A stretch of DNA of 64,000 nucleotides from Paraburkholderia sp. CNPSo 3274 (GTDB lineage Bacteria; Pseudomonadota; Gammaproteobacteria; Burkholderiales; Burkholderiaceae), in the NCBI RefSeq assembly GCF_024206475.1, contig NZ_JAMBPR010000013.1:62001-126000 (forward strand), in the 5' to 3' direction. Positions 35,976 through 45,513 of this stretch are shown one piece after another. Numbering within the stretch: the first letter of the stretch is position 1; every line of letters begins with the position of its first letter. The position numbers and the translations under genes are program-made. The notes beneath the pieces are model-generated. The model did no database searches. It saw only the letters and a list, made by a program, of their open reading frames with translations, and was not told where the DNA came from.

Positions 35976-37082
35976 TTAGAAGATGTTGCGAAAGCCGACG
36001 GCGACGCCGGTCTGGTTGTTGCGACCCGGGAAGTCGGCCGTTGCCGAGCCGTTGCCGCGCATGAAGTCGACCGTGCCGTACACTTCGGTGCGCTTGGACA
36101 ACGAGTATTCGGCCAGCAGCACTGCCGAGTAGCGCACGCCGGTGCTGAGCGTCACGCCGTCTTCGTTCAGGCCGTTCTTTGCGTGGTCGTAGTAGTACGC
36201 TGCGGTCAGCAACAGCGGCGAGCTAACCTGCCACGTTGCGCCGGCATAGAGACCGTTGTCGATACGGTTGGTTTTCGTCACGGGCGTCGCGAAGTTGATC
36301 GCCGCGGGTGAGTTCGCGGCTGCCATGTACTGGTCCACCACGCCCGTATTGTCCTGGCCCCACAGCCAGCCGCCGTACAGGTGGACCGCACCGAGCGCAT
36401 AGACTGCGCCGAGGTTGGCCACGCGGTACTTGTTGTTGTGGGCATCGCTATTCTGCTGGTAGCCCGCGAGCAGCGAAATCGGGCCGGCTGCGTAAGTGGC
36501 CGTGAAGCCGTACATGTTGCTCGCGCCGACGCTGCCCGCCACGCCCCCGAAACTGTACATGCCTTCGACTTCGAGGCCGCCGAACTTGCCGTCGTACTTG
36601 ACCGAGTTGTTCTCACGCAGACCGTAGCCGAGTGCGCCCGGCAGCCAGCCGTCCTGGTCGAAGTTGCCAACGGTCAGCGGGTCGAAGGTGTTGCCCAGCT
36701 GATCGAACAGGGGCGTGTTCTGACGGCCCATCGTGACCGTGCCGTACTTGTCGCTGGATACCCCAACGTACGCCATCCGATTGAACAGCGTATTCGAGCT
36801 CGCCAGTTGGCCGTTCCAGAGGTTGAACCCGTTCTCGAGGCGGAACACGGCTGAGAGGCCGCCGCCCAGATCCTCGGTGCCCTTCAGGCCCCAGCGGCTG
36901 CCGGTGATCGGGCCTTGCGTCATCTGCAGCTCGTTGTCGTTGCTCGCGTTGGCGTTCGTGAGGTAGCGGATGCTGGTGTCGACGATGCCGTACAGCGTGA
37001 CCGAGCTTTGCGCGAAGCTGTGCTGGCAGGCCAGTGCGAGGGCGAGGCCGCCGATGGCCGATGCGATCTGGGTGTGTCTCAC
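35976..37082 (-). CDS. Outer-membrane porin, Gram-negative betaproteobacterial type
   Basis: A trimeric 16-strand general porin, 368 residues. The start is GTG at 37082 (mature family start SSVTLYGIVD follows a signal peptide ending CQHSFAQ); GGAT lies upstream, and the longer upstream ATG frame is rejected. Typical features: GSRWGLKGTEDLGGGLSAVF, VGVSSDKYGTVTMGRQNTP near residues 100-120, and the C-terminal Phe required for assembly (VAVGFRNIF). The predicted promoter lies about 110 bp upstream. Confidence 0.93.
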   Translation of the reverse strand: MRHTQIASAIGGLALALACQHSFAQSSVTLYGIVDTSIRYLTNANASNDNELQMTQGPITGSRWGLKGTEDLGGGLSAVFRLENGFNLWNGQLASSNTLFNRMAYVGVSSDKYGTVTMGRQNTPLFDQLGNTFDPLTVGNFDQDGWLPGALGYGLRENNSVKYDGKFGGLEVEGMYSFGGVAGSVGASNMYGFTATYAAGPISLLAGYQQNSDAHNNKYRVANLGAVYALGAVHLYGGWLWGQDNTGVVDQYMAAANSPAAINFATPVTKTNRIDNGLYAGATWQVSSPLLLTAAYYYDHAKNGLNEDGVTLSTGVRYSAVLLAEYSLSKRTEVYGTVDFMRGNGSATADFPGRNNQTGVAVGFRNIF

Positions 37083-37188
37083 GGTGAGATCCTTTTTCCT
37101 TTGCTGCGTGTTGTAAGTTCGTCGGACCGCCGGGGTGCCGGGGCCGTATTTCTTGTATGCCGAGCCAGTGGGTGCTGGCCGGGGGCCG

Positions 37189-37217
37189 ATCATAGACGCT
37201 CGATAAAGAGCTGAAAA
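37189..37217 (-). promoter_or_regulatory. Porin promoter
   Basis: On the minus strand TTTTCA (37212-37217) and TATGAT (37189-37194), 17 bp apart, give a start about 100 bp before the GTG. Confidence 0.5.
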
Positions 37218-37354
37218 CGCTGGCTGTCGCGCGATTGCAACGGTTGCGCGCGCAATTAACTCCCCACGTGTTTCCTTTTCAGACTACCCAGCCCGCATAC
37301 GGCCAGCGGCAAAAGCACCAATGCCGTTTAATGAACGGTCGTGCTTTTCCCTGG

Positions 37355-37382
37355 TTGCGTGGCTGGCGGGCCTCGCTAGAAT
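37355..37382 (+). promoter_or_regulatory. Promoter of the SDR / acyl-CoA ligase pair
   Basis: TTGCGT (37355-37360) and TAGAAT (37377-37382) are 16 bp apart, about 65 bp before the SDR start. With the porin promoter it accounts for the 369-bp divergent gap 37083-37451, in which I see no gene. Confidence 0.6.
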
Positions 37383-37451
37383 CGTTGGCATCTCATTGCG
37401 TTCCGCAATGCGGAACTTCGGCCGGTCGACAGACATCAAGGAGACGAAAGC

Positions 37452-38225
37452 ATGCGGGTCAGGGAAATGTTCGAGCTGGGCGGTCAGGTCGCACTCATCA
37501 CCGGCGGCTCGCGCGGGCTGGGTTTGCAGATGGCGCAGGCGCTCGGCGAGATGGGCTGCCACGTGGTGATCACGGCGCGCAAGGCCGATGAGCTGGCCCA
37601 GGCGCTGAGCCATCTAGAGGCACTCGGCATCAAGGCGACCACGATCGTGAGCGACCTGCAGCGCGCCGAGGCCGCGAAGCCGCTCGTGGACGAGACGCTG
37701 GCGGCCTGCGGTCAGATCGACATTCTCGTGAACAATGCGGGCGCCACGTGGGGTGCCCCCGCGGAGGATTATCCCGACGAGGCGTGGCACAAGGTCATGA
37801 ACCTGAACGTGAACGCGCCGTTCTTCCTCGCGCGCGAAGTGGGCAAGCGCAGCATGATCCCTCGCCAGCGTGGCAAGATCATCAACGTGGCTTCCATCGC
37901 CGGCCTGAAAGGATCGCTTGGGCCCATGCAGACCATCGCGTACAACACCTCGAAGGCGGCTGCCATCAATTTCACGCGGGCGCTGGCTGCCGAATGGGGC
38001 AAGTACAACATCAATGTGAACGCGATCTGCCCGGGCTTCTTCCCCTCGAAGATGTCGGCCGGGCTGCTCGACAAGCTGGGGCAAGTGGTGATCGACCATA
38101 CGCCGCTGCACCGGCTCGGCGACGACGACGATCTCAAGGGCGCCGTGGTGTTTCTCGCGAGTCAGGCGTCGCGCCATATGACGGGCCAGTATCTCGCCGT
38201 GGATGGCGGCGCAAGCATCGTCTGA
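37452..38225 (+). CDS. Short-chain dehydrogenase/reductase
   Basis: 257 residues, classical SDR. Cofactor motif TGGSRGLGLQ (about 17-26), NNAGATWGAP (about 92-101), catalytic Ser in NVASIAGLKG and the YNTSK pair (about residue 165), and the C-terminal YLAVDGGASIV. Closest in pattern to gluconate 5-dehydrogenase / 3-oxoacyl-ACP reductase-like SDRs. AAGGAGA precedes the ATG. An acyl-CoA ligase follows by 81 bp and is probably co-transcribed, suggesting a hydroxyacyl or aryl-alcohol substrate (inference). Confidence 0.88.
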   Translation: MRVREMFELGGQVALITGGSRGLGLQMAQALGEMGCHVVITARKADELAQALSHLEALGIKATTIVSDLQRAEAAKPLVDETLAACGQIDILVNNAGATWGAPAEDYPDEAWHKVMNLNVNAPFFLAREVGKRSMIPRQRGKIINVASIAGLKGSLGPMQTIAYNTSKAAAINFTRALAAEWGKYNINVNAICPGFFPSKMSAGLLDKLGQVVIDHTPLHRLGDDDDLKGAVVFLASQASRHMTGQYLAVDGGASIV

Positions 38226-38306
38226 GTACGTATGGTGCGTGGCGCCAGCGCTCAGCGAGCGGTTGGCGGCCGCGTTCTTCACAAGTCTTGCCTGACGGAG
38301 CCCGCC

Positions 38307-40022
38307 ATGTCCACGTCCGCCCCGACGCTTTCCGCAGATTCGCCGTCATCGCCGCAGTTGGCTTCGCCACATTGGCCCGCGCATCTTTCGCCGCATCTGA
38401 GCATTCCGCAAACGAACCTCTTCTATAACGCAGAGGTCTCGGCGGCGCGCTATCCAGACAAGCCGTTCATCGTCTTCTACGACACGCCCGTTACGTTCGC
38501 GCAGTTCAAGGACGAGGCCGAGCGCGTAGCCGGCTATCTACAGCAGGAATGTGGCGTGAAGGCCGGCGACCGCGTGCTGCTCTACATGCAGAACAGTCCG
38601 CAGTGGGTCATCGCTTACTACGGCATCCTGCGCGCCAACGCCGTGGTCGTGCCGGTCAACCCAATGAACCTCACCGAGGAACTCGCGCATTACGTGGAAG
38701 ACAGTGGCGCGACCACGGCTTTCGTCGCGCAGGATCTCTACCCGCGTATTGCGCCGCTCGTGCAGGAAAGCGAAGGCCTGCAGCATCTGCTCGTTGCGAC
38801 GTATAGCGACTATCTGAAGTGCGAGCCGTTTTCGCCGCCGCCCGAATTCGTGAGCGCGCCGCGCTCCGTGAGCGGCCCGGGCGTTGCGCACTGGGCCGAG
38901 GTGCTCGAGGCGCGCTGCGTACCCGGTGTGCTAACCGCCGGCCCCGACGACCTCTGCGTGATGCCGTACACCTCGGGCACGACGGGCAAGCCCAAAGGCT
39001 GCATGCACACGCATCGCAGCGTGATGGCGACGGCCGTGGGCGGTTGCAACTGGTTCGGAAGTAATCAGGATGCCGTACAACTTTCGGTGCTGCCGCTCTT
39101 TCACGTAACAGGCATGCAGGGCGGCATGAACAGCCCGATCTACAACGGCTCGACCGTGGTGTTGCTGCCGCGCTGGGATCGCGACGCCGCGGCGCGTGCA
39201 ATCGAGCATTACCGTATCAACGGCTGGCAGGCGATCTCGACGATGGTGGTGGACTTCATCTCGAACCCGCGCATTCACGAGTACGACTTGTCGAGCCTCG
39301 CCTGGATGCGCGGCGGCGGCGCGACGATGCCCGACGCGGTGGTGAAGAAGCTCAAGGATCTCACCGGGCTCGACTTCGTCGAGGGCTACGGCATGTCGGA
39401 AACCATGGCGGGCACCCATATCAATCCGCCGCAGCGTCCCAAGCCTCAATGTCTCGGCATTCCGGTATTCGACGTTGACTCGCGTGTGGTCGATCCGATC
39501 ACACTGGATGAGGTGCCGCCAGGCGATTCGGGCGAACTGATCATGCATGCGCCGCAGGTGATGCAGGGCTACTGGCGCAACCCCAAGGCGACGAGCGAAG
39601 CGTTCATCGAACGCGACGGCAAGCGCTTCCTGCGCACGGGCGACCTCGTGCGGCGCGACGAAGAAGGCTATTACTTCATGACCGACCGCCTCAAACGCAT
39701 GATCAACGCGTCGGGCTACAAGGTCTGGCCGGCCGAGGTCGAGGCGCTGATGTACCGGCACCCGGCGATCAACGAGGTGTGCATCATCGGTACACAGGAC
39801 GCGCGCCGCGGCGAGACCGTGAAGGCCGTGGTCGTGCTCGATCCGAAGCAGGTCGGCAGCGTGAACGAAGACGACATCGTCGCGTGGGCGCACGACAACA
39901 TGGCCGCGTACAAAGCGCCGCGCATCGTGCAGTTCGTCGACGCGCTGCCGAAGTCGGGCAGCGGCAAAATTCTGTGGCGCAAGCTGCAGGAAGAAGAGGC
40001 CGAGGCGCGCGGCAACGCATGA
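38307..40022 (+). CDS. AMP-dependent acyl-CoA synthetase
   Basis: ANL superfamily ligase, 571 residues, ATG at 38307 with GGAG (38297-38300). Motifs: ATP loop YTSGTTGKPKGCMHTH (about 215-230), GYGMSETMAGTHINPP (about 365-380), TGDLVRRDEEGYYFMTDRLK (about 443-462), and the C-terminal Lys motif KSGSGKILWRKLQEEE. Clearly different from the fadD at 32346. It is probably in one operon with the SDR gene upstream; its true substrate (medium- or long-chain fatty acid, or an aryl acid) cannot be read. Confidence 0.9.
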   Translation: MSTSAPTLSADSPSSPQLASPHWPAHLSPHLSIPQTNLFYNAEVSAARYPDKPFIVFYDTPVTFAQFKDEAERVAGYLQQECGVKAGDRVLLYMQNSPQWVIAYYGILRANAVVVPVNPMNLTEELAHYVEDSGATTAFVAQDLYPRIAPLVQESEGLQHLLVATYSDYLKCEPFSPPPEFVSAPRSVSGPGVAHWAEVLEARCVPGVLTAGPDDLCVMPYTSGTTGKPKGCMHTHRSVMATAVGGCNWFGSNQDAVQLSVLPLFHVTGMQGGMNSPIYNGSTVVLLPRWDRDAAARAIEHYRINGWQAISTMVVDFISNPRIHEYDLSSLAWMRGGGATMPDAVVKKLKDLTGLDFVEGYGMSETMAGTHINPPQRPKPQCLGIPVFDVDSRVVDPITLDEVPPGDSGELIMHAPQVMQGYWRNPKATSEAFIERDGKRFLRTGDLVRRDEEGYYFMTDRLKRMINASGYKVWPAEVEALMYRHPAINEVCIIGTQDARRGETVKAVVVLDPKQVGSVNEDDIVAWAHDNMAAYKAPRIVQFVDALPKSGSGKILWRKLQEEEAEARGNA

Positions 40023-40067
40023 GCGCGTAGACCTGCGCAGTTCCCCTTCGTTTTGCTTCAATATCGA

Positions 40068-40118
40068 GCCCGTCTGGATAGCGCGCTGTGCGCGCCAATC
40101 CAGCCGGGCTCCGTCTTT
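40068..40118. terminator. Complex hairpin after the acyl-CoA synthetase gene
   Basis: GCCCG (40068-40072), CTGGAT, then a GCGCG/CGCGC inner stem, ATCCAG and CGGGC (40105-40109) form a long interrupted stem, followed by a T-rich TCCGTCTTT. It separates converging genes. Confidence 0.6.
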
Positions 40119-40146
40119 ATGCGGGCCGCACTTTCGTGCGTACGCC

Positions 40147-40509
40147 TCAGGCGCCTGCAAGCGCGGGTAAACCGCCTTCGCGCCAATCCTGCTCCATGGC
40201 GGCTGCCATGCCCCGTTCCTGTGAACCGCGTTGAGCGGGCGCGGTCAGCGGCCATTCCCCCGGCGCCTGCGCGTTCTTGCGAGCCAGGATCGCCTCGCAC
40301 AGAAATTCCATGCTGTACGCCTTCAGCAGATGCGGGTGATTCGTTTCGATATAGGCAGCGACGCGCGCATGTTCACCGGCAATCGATGCGAGCGAGTTGA
40401 GCGTGCGCGCATCCCAGCGAAAACGCAGGCCCAGTTCGGCAAATGCGGTATTGAATGCACACAGTTGCGCTTCCAGATGACGATCGTGGCGGGTGTCCAG
40501 GTGGCTCAT
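40147..40509 (-). CDS. Conserved hypothetical cytoplasmic protein
   Basis: 120 residues, ATG at 40509 (MSHLDTRHDRHLEAQLCAFN) with AGGAGA just upstream. No signal or membrane segment. The central part is helical (FAELGLRFRWDARTLNSLAS, then HPHLLKAYSMEFLCEAILAR) and the last 30 residues are low-complexity. I do not recognise the family. It is transcribed away from the gntR regulator; the 249-bp divergent gap holds the ATATTGTAT element at 40691. Confidence 0.65.
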   Translation of the reverse strand: MSHLDTRHDRHLEAQLCAFNTAFAELGLRFRWDARTLNSLASIAGEHARVAAYIETNHPHLLKAYSMEFLCEAILARKNAQAPGEWPLTAPAQRGSQERGMAAAMEQDWREGGLPALAGA

Positions 40510-40690
40510 GGCTGTCTCCTCATGTCGAGTGGCGTGAAGCAAGAGTAGAAGCGCCAATGAATAAACGATAGTTAAAGTTTTTTTAGAAAAATATAAGTAA
40601 AAATGTATGGATAGAGGGTAAGCCCGCGAATCGAGCGAGACGCGGGCCCGGTACGCGTAAACCCCGCTTAGCCACGAGTGGATTGCTGAT

Positions 40691-40708
40691 ATATTGTATT
40701 GGAAATAT
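40691..40708 (+). promoter_or_regulatory. Putative operator/promoter element upstream of the oxalate-locus GntR gene
   Basis: ATATTGTATTGGAAATAT is an AT-rich near-palindrome 50 bp before the regulator. Its ATATTGTAT core recurs at the oxc promoter (41774-41782), consistent with FCD-GntR operators, which often carry ATTGTAT half-sites. Confidence 0.5.
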
Positions 40709-40758
40709 GAAATTCCCCAGCAGCGCCGGCTAAACAGAACGTTGGAGACACACGACCG

Positions 40759-41478
40759 ATGTCCGCCGAAAGAGAACTCGTCACCGGAATGCCCCCGGTC
40801 ACCTTGACGCTGGAGCCGATCAACGCAAGCGCTTCGCTGCGCGATCAGGCTTACGCGAAGCTCAAGCAGGCCATTGCCGAAACCGACATCTACCGGTCGC
40901 GAGACGAGATCCGGCTAGACGAGAAGGACTTGACCGAGAAGCTCGGCGTGAGCCGAACGCCTGTTCGCGAAGCCATGACGCTGCTGGAACAGGAAGGCTT
41001 TCTGCGCACGGTGCCGCGACGCGGTGTTTACATCTTGCGCAAGACGCGCAAGGAGATCGTGGAGATGATCTATATGTGGGCCGCGCTCGAAAGCATCGCC
41101 GCGCGCCTCGCCACGCAGCGCGCCTCGGACGACGACATCGCAGGCCTGCGGCGCATGTTCGCGACCTTCGGCGATTCGACACCCTCGGACCATATCGAGG
41201 AGTACTCGGAAGCGAACATCATGTTTCACCAGTCACTGGTGGAGCTTTCGAAGTCGCCCATCATCGTCGACACCATCAAGAACATCTTCATGCATGTGCG
41301 CGCGATCCGGCGTATGACGATCGCGCAGAGCGATCGCGCGTCGCGCTCCATCGTGGAGCACATGCGCATTATCGAAGCGCTCGAGGCGCGCGACACTGGG
41401 CGCGTCGAGCAGCTCGTACGGCAGCACTCGATCGAACTCGCGCTGTTCGTGGAAGCCAACTGCGATTTCCTGGACTGA
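40759..41478 (+). CDS. FCD-domain GntR-family regulator of the oxalate locus
   Basis: 239 residues. Winged helix at about 25-95 (LDEKDLTEKLGVSRTPVREA, then LLEQEGFLRTVPRRGVYILR), followed by the all-helical FCD ligand domain (about 105-235) with the metal-site pattern EANIMFHQSLVELS and EHMRIIEALEARD. It lies immediately upstream of oxc-frc, same strand, with an 11-bp perfect hairpin after its stop. It probably senses oxalate, oxalyl-CoA or formate-linked metabolites and controls its own gene and oxc (inference). Confidence 0.9.
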   Translation: MSAERELVTGMPPVTLTLEPINASASLRDQAYAKLKQAIAETDIYRSRDEIRLDEKDLTEKLGVSRTPVREAMTLLEQEGFLRTVPRRGVYILRKTRKEIVEMIYMWAALESIAARLATQRASDDDIAGLRRMFATFGDSTPSDHIEEYSEANIMFHQSLVELSKSPIIVDTIKNIFMHVRAIRRMTIAQSDRASRSIVEHMRIIEALEARDTGRVEQLVRQHSIELALFVEANCDFLD

Positions 41479-41493
41479 AGCGTTGGGCGCGCC

Positions 41494-41526
41494 GCGTCGA
41501 GCCGCCGGTTCATATCGGCTCGACGC
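41494..41526 (+). terminator. Hairpin after the GntR gene
   Basis: An 11-bp perfect stem GCGTCGAGCCG (41494-41504) with CGGCTCGACGC (41516-41526), no T-tract. Beyond it, up to 41740, the 343-bp gap before oxc holds no gene. Confidence 0.6.
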
Positions 41527-41752
41527 ATGGGTAAGCGGCATCGATGCGCAGATCGTCTGAATGAGCGCAGCGATGCTGAAAGAAAGGTATGGAGTCCGTA
41601 ACAAGTTCGTCAGGACGTTTGGGCCGATTGAAGGGACTTGCTCATGGTGTGCCGCATCAAAGTTTGCCGCTTTGCGAGCGATCGCATGAGACGGCAACGG
41701 TACAGCGCGGCGCGACGCGGTGCAGCAAACGCGGCGTGGGTAAAAAAACGTC

Positions 41753-41785
41753 TTGACTAATATTGTGTGTGGAATATTGTATATC
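41753..41785 (+). promoter_or_regulatory. oxc promoter overlapped by ATTGTAT-type operator
   Basis: TTGACT (41753-41758), 16-bp spacer, TATTGT (41775-41780). The spacer and -10 carry two ATATTGT units, the second as ATATTGTATATCAC, matching the element upstream of the gntR gene. A repressor bound here would cover both hexamers. Confidence 0.6.
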
Positions 41786-41821
41786 ACGAATCACGCAACG
41801 CCCCGCCAAAGAGGAGACGTC

Positions 41822-43570
41822 ATGGCAGAAGCAGGCATCAATGAGGCACAGCAGAACCCTGTGCCCGAAGCGCAGCAAACGACCGACGGTTTTCATCTCG
41901 TCATCGACGCGCTGAAACTCAACGATATCGACACGATCTTCGGTCTCGTCGGTATTCCAATTACCGATCTCGCCCGTCTCGCGCAGGCCGAGGGCATGCG
42001 CTTCATCGGCTTCCGGCATGAGCAGAACGCCGGCAACGCCGCGGCCGTGGCGGGCTACATGACGAAAAAGCCGGGCATCTGCCTGACTGTCTCCGCGCCG
42101 GGTTTCCTGAACGGCCTCACGGCACTGGCCAACGCGACCACGAACTGCTTCCCGATGATCCTCATCAGCGGTTCGAGCGAACGCGAGATCGTTGACCTGC
42201 AGCAAGGCGACTACGAAGAGATGGACCAGCTCAACGCCGCGAAGCCTTATGCCAAGGCTGCTTATCGCGTGCTGCACGCTGAGGACATCGGCGTTGGCGT
42301 GGCGCGCGCGATTCGCGCGGCCGTTTCGGGCCGCCCCGGTGGCGTGTATCTCGACCTGCCGGCCAAGCTGCTTGCGCAGACCGTCGACGCGGTGAAGGGC
42401 CAGCAGTCGCTCATCAAGGTAGTCGACGCGGCGCCACGCCAGATTCCCGCTCCGGATGCGGTGCAACGCGCTCTTGACGTGCTCAGGAATGCGAAGCGTC
42501 CGCTGATCCTGCTGGGCAAGGGCGCGGCCTACGCCCAGGCCGATGCGCAAATCCGCGAACTGGTCGAGAAGAGCGGCATTCCGTATCTGCCGATGTCGAT
42601 GGCCAAGGGTCTCTTGCCCGACACGCACGAGCAGTCGGCATCAGCCGCGCGCTCGTTCGTGCTGGCCGAGTCGGACGCTGTGGTGCTGATCGGCGCGCGC
42701 TTGAACTGGCTGCTCTCGCATGGCAAGGGCAAGACTTGGGGCGCGGCCGCCGGACCGAAGCAGTTCGTGCAGATCGACATTGCGCCGACGGAAATCGATA
42801 GCAACGTCGCCATCGAAGCGCCTGTGATCGGCGACATCGGTTCATGCGTGGAAGCGCTCGTTGCAGGCCTCGGCAATGACTTCCCGAAGCCGCCGGCAGA
42901 GTGGCTCGATGCCGTGGCCGAACGCAAGAACAAGAACCTGGAAAAGATGGCCGCGACGCTCGCGAAGAACCCGTCGCCGATGAATTTCCACAGCGCGCTG
43001 CGCGCCATCCGCGACGTGCTCAAGACGCGCCCCGACATCAACGTGGTCAACGAAGGCGCGAACACGCTCGACTACGCGCGCAGCATCATCGACATGTACC
43101 AGCCGCGCAAGCGCTTCGACTCGGGCACGTGGGGGATCATGGGCATCGGCATGGGCTTCGCGATCGGCGCCGCCGTGACGAGCGGCACGCAGGTCGTGGC
43201 GATCGAGGGTGACAGCGCGTTCGGCTTCTCGGGCATGGAACTCGAGACGATCTGCCGCTACAACCTGCCGGTCTGCACCATCGTGTTCAACAACAACGGC
43301 GTGTATCGCGGTACGGACGTCAATCCGAGCGGCGGCTGCGACGTCGCGCCGACGGTGTTCGTGAAGAACGCGCGCTACGACAAGATGATCGAGGCCTTCG
43401 GCGGCATCGGCCATCAGGCGACTACGCCCGAAGAACTCACGAGCGCGCTGCTCGAAGCGATCGCATCGGGCAAGCCCACGTTGATCAACGCAGTCATCGA
43501 CGAATCGGCCGGGACCGAAAGCGGCCGTCTCACGAATCTGAATCCGCAAAGCGCGGCCATGAAGAAATAA
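41822..43570 (+). CDS. oxc: Oxalyl-CoA decarboxylase
   Basis: A thiamine-diphosphate enzyme turning oxalyl-CoA into formyl-CoA and CO2. GAGGAGA precedes the ATG at 41822 (582 residues, close to the 568 of Oxalobacter formigenes); the longer frame is rejected because it reads through the promoter. Markers: the cofactor-activating Glu at about residue 67 in [70 protein letters not shown], and the TPP/Mg motif [20 protein letters not shown] from about residue 463. First gene of oxc-frc. Confidence 0.96.
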   Translation: MAEAGINEAQQNPVPEAQQTTDGFHLVIDALKLNDIDTIFGLVGIPITDLARLAQAEGMRFIGFRHEQNAGNAAAVAGYMTKKPGICLTVSAPGFLNGLTALANATTNCFPMILISGSSEREIVDLQQGDYEEMDQLNAAKPYAKAAYRVLHAEDIGVGVARAIRAAVSGRPGGVYLDLPAKLLAQTVDAVKGQQSLIKVVDAAPRQIPAPDAVQRALDVLRNAKRPLILLGKGAAYAQADAQIRELVEKSGIPYLPMSMAKGLLPDTHEQSASAARSFVLAESDAVVLIGARLNWLLSHGKGKTWGAAAGPKQFVQIDIAPTEIDSNVAIEAPVIGDIGSCVEALVAGLGNDFPKPPAEWLDAVAERKNKNLEKMAATLAKNPSPMNFHSALRAIRDVLKTRPDINVVNEGANTLDYARSIIDMYQPRKRFDSGTWGIMGIGMGFAIGAAVTSGTQVVAIEGDSAFGFSGMELETICRYNLPVCTIVFNNNGVYRGTDVNPSGGCDVAPTVFVKNARYDKMIEAFGGIGHQATTPEELTSALLEAIASGKPTLINAVIDESAGTESGRLTNLNPQSAAMKK

Positions 43571-43606
43571 GCCCCCATAGATCAGGTAGACCAGGAGATA
43601 CGAGAA

Positions 43607-44857
43607 ATGAGCAAACCCCTTGACGGTATCAAGATCATCGACTTCACACACGTACAGGCCGGTCCCGCTTGCACGCAGATGCTCGCGTGGTTCGGTGCGG
43701 ACGTGATCAAGGTGGAACGCCCGGGTGCTGGCGACGTGACGCGCTCGCAACTGCGCGACATTCCCGAAGTCGACGCGCTGTACTTCACCATGCTCAACAG
43801 CAACAAGCGCTCGCTCACGCTCGACACGAAGAAGCCCGAAGGCAAGGAAGTGCTGGAAAAGCTGATTCGCGAGTCGGACGTGATGGTCGAAAACTTCGGC
43901 CCCGGCGCGCTGGACCGCATGGGCTTCACGTGGGAGCGCATCAAGGAACTCAATCCGAAGATGATCGTCGCTTCGGTGAAGGGTTTTAGCGAAGGCCACC
44001 ACTACGACGACCTCAAGGTCTATGAGAACGTCGCACAGTGCGCGGGCGGCGCGGCCTCGACCACGGGCTTCTGGGATGGTCCGCCCACGGTGAGCGCGGC
44101 GGCGCTCGGCGACAGCAACACGGGCATGCACCTCGCCATCGGCATTCTCACGGCGCTGATCGGCCGCGACAAAACCGGTAAAGGCCAGAAGGTGGCCGTG
44201 TCGATGCAGGACAGCGTGGTCAACCTGTGCCGCGTGAAGTTGCGCGACCAGCAGCGCCTGGACCGCCAGGGTTTCCTCGAGGAATACCCGCAGTATCCGC
44301 ACGGCACGTTCAGCGACGTCGTGCCGCGCGGCGGCAACGCGGGCGGTGGCGGCCAGCCGGGCTGGGTGCTCAAGTGCAAGGGCTGGGAGACGGACCCGAA
44401 CGCATACATCTACTTCACGGTGCAGGGCCACGCGTGGGAGCCGATCTGCCACGCTCTGGGCAAACCCGAATGGATCAACGACCCGAACTACGCGACGGCG
44501 CAGGCGCGTCAGCCGCATATCTTCGACATTTTCGCGACGATCGAAGCGTGGCTGGCCGACAAGACCAAGTTTGAAGCGGTCGACATCCTGCGCAAGTTCG
44601 ACATTCCATGCGCACCGGTGCTCAGCATGAAGGAAATTGCCAATGACCCGTCGCTGCGCGCTAGCGGTACTATCGTCGAAGTGCCGCACAAGGAGCGCGG
44701 CGCGTACCTCACGGTGGGCAGCCCGATCAAGTTCTCGGACTTGAAGCCGGAGATCACGGGCTCGCCGCTGCTCGGCGAGCACACCGACCAGGTGCTGGCC
44801 GACCTCGGCTACACGCCGCAGCAGATCGCGGCGCTGCACGAGGTGCGCGCGGTTTGA
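43607..44857 (+). CDS. frc: Formyl-CoA:oxalate CoA-transferase
   Basis: Class III CoA-transferase that moves CoA from formyl-CoA to oxalate, closing the cycle with Oxc. 416 residues. The catalytic Asp169 is present at exactly residue 169 in [15 protein letters not shown]; the N-terminal [16 protein letters not shown] and the glycine loop [13 protein letters not shown] (about 243-255) that gates catalysis are conserved. Compared with the Oxalobacter enzyme, a segment of about a dozen residues before the glycine loop is missing. GGAG lies ahead of the ATG, 36 bp after oxc, so one operon. Confidence 0.96.
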   Translation: MSKPLDGIKIIDFTHVQAGPACTQMLAWFGADVIKVERPGAGDVTRSQLRDIPEVDALYFTMLNSNKRSLTLDTKKPEGKEVLEKLIRESDVMVENFGPGALDRMGFTWERIKELNPKMIVASVKGFSEGHHYDDLKVYENVAQCAGGAASTTGFWDGPPTVSAAALGDSNTGMHLAIGILTALIGRDKTGKGQKVAVSMQDSVVNLCRVKLRDQQRLDRQGFLEEYPQYPHGTFSDVVPRGGNAGGGGQPGWVLKCKGWETDPNAYIYFTVQGHAWEPICHALGKPEWINDPNYATAQARQPHIFDIFATIEAWLADKTKFEAVDILRKFDIPCAPVLSMKEIANDPSLRASGTIVEVPHKERGAYLTVGSPIKFSDLKPEITGSPLLGEHTDQVLADLGYTPQQIAALHEVRAV

Positions 44858-44953
44858 GTTCCGCATCGAGTTCCACAAGCTGAACGCAGGAAGCGTGCGC
44901 GGCCAACGCTACGCCCGCGCAGCACCGCAATACCAGACCGGCAGGCAGGACGC

Positions 44954-44982
44954 CGCGCGGCACGTGCAATGCGTGCCGCGCG
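44954..44982 (+). terminator. Hairpin after frc
   Basis: An 11-bp perfect stem CGCGCGGCACG (44954-44964) with CGTGCCGCGCG (44972-44982), 7-nt loop, no T-tract. It separates frc from the PAS gene and may limit or process the downstream mRNA. Confidence 0.55.
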
Positions 44983-45018
44983 ACGACGATAAACGACTCA
45001 CCTCACATAGTCATCGCC

Positions 45019-45495
45019 ATGCAATCCGCCATCGATTTCGAGCAGCTCGCAAACGCCATTGGAGACGCCATCGTCATCTTCGAGCAGCTCGCAAACGCCA
45101 TTGGAGACGCCATCGTCATCTCCGACGCAGCCGGCGACATCACGTTCTGGAATCCGGCGGCCACGCGCATGTTCGGCTATACGCAAGAAGAAGCGCTCGG
45201 CGAGACGCTCGACCTGATCATTCCCGAGCGGCTGCGCGGCCGCCACTGGGAGGGCTATCACAAGACGATGGCGACCGGCCAGACGCGCTACGGCAACGAC
45301 GTGCTGCGCGTGCCGGCCGTGGACAAGGCGGGCAAGGCGCTTTCCATTGCCTTCACCGTGGCGTTGCTGCACTCGCCGCAGGGCGAGCTCGACGGCATCG
45401 TCGCCGTGATCCGCGACGAAACGGCGCGCTTCCAGGAGGAGCGCGCGCTCAAGAAACGCATTACCGAACTCGAAGCACAGGCCCAGCAATCCTGA
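45019..45495 (+). CDS. Stand-alone PAS-domain protein in the oxalate locus
   Basis: 158 residues. One PAS domain (about 22-140): ISDAAGDITFWNPAATRMFG, YTQEEALGETLDLIIPERLR, HSPQGELDGIVAVIRDETAR, and then a short coiled coil (EERALKKRITELEAQ) to the end. No kinase, GGDEF, HTH or other output domain, so it must act through a partner. The first helix is present twice: FEQLANAIGDAIVI occurs in two exact consecutive copies, encoded by a perfect 42-bp duplication. A ligand such as haem, flavin or oxalate is possible but cannot be told. It lies 161 bp after frc and just before a small unknown gene and pntA. Confidence 0.88.
   Translation: MQSAIDFEQLANAIGDAIVIFEQLANAIGDAIVISDAAGDITFWNPAATRMFGYTQEEALGETLDLIIPERLRGRHWEGYHKTMATGQTRYGNDVLRVPAVDKAGKALSIAFTVALLHSPQGELDGIVAVIRDETARFQEERALKKRITELEAQAQQS
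45037..45120 (+). repeat. Perfect 42-bp tandem duplication in the PAS gene
   Basis: 45037-45078 and 45079-45120 are identical, in frame, and encode 14 residues twice. Zero divergence suggests a very recent event or an assembly artefact to be excluded. Confidence 0.95.
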
Positions 45496-45513
45496 AACCT
45501 CCGGAGCTCTTCG

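Noticed and set aside
42842..44878. 678-codon open frame opposite oxc/frc
   Set aside because: It spans two well-defined genes on the other strand and has no recognisable domain.
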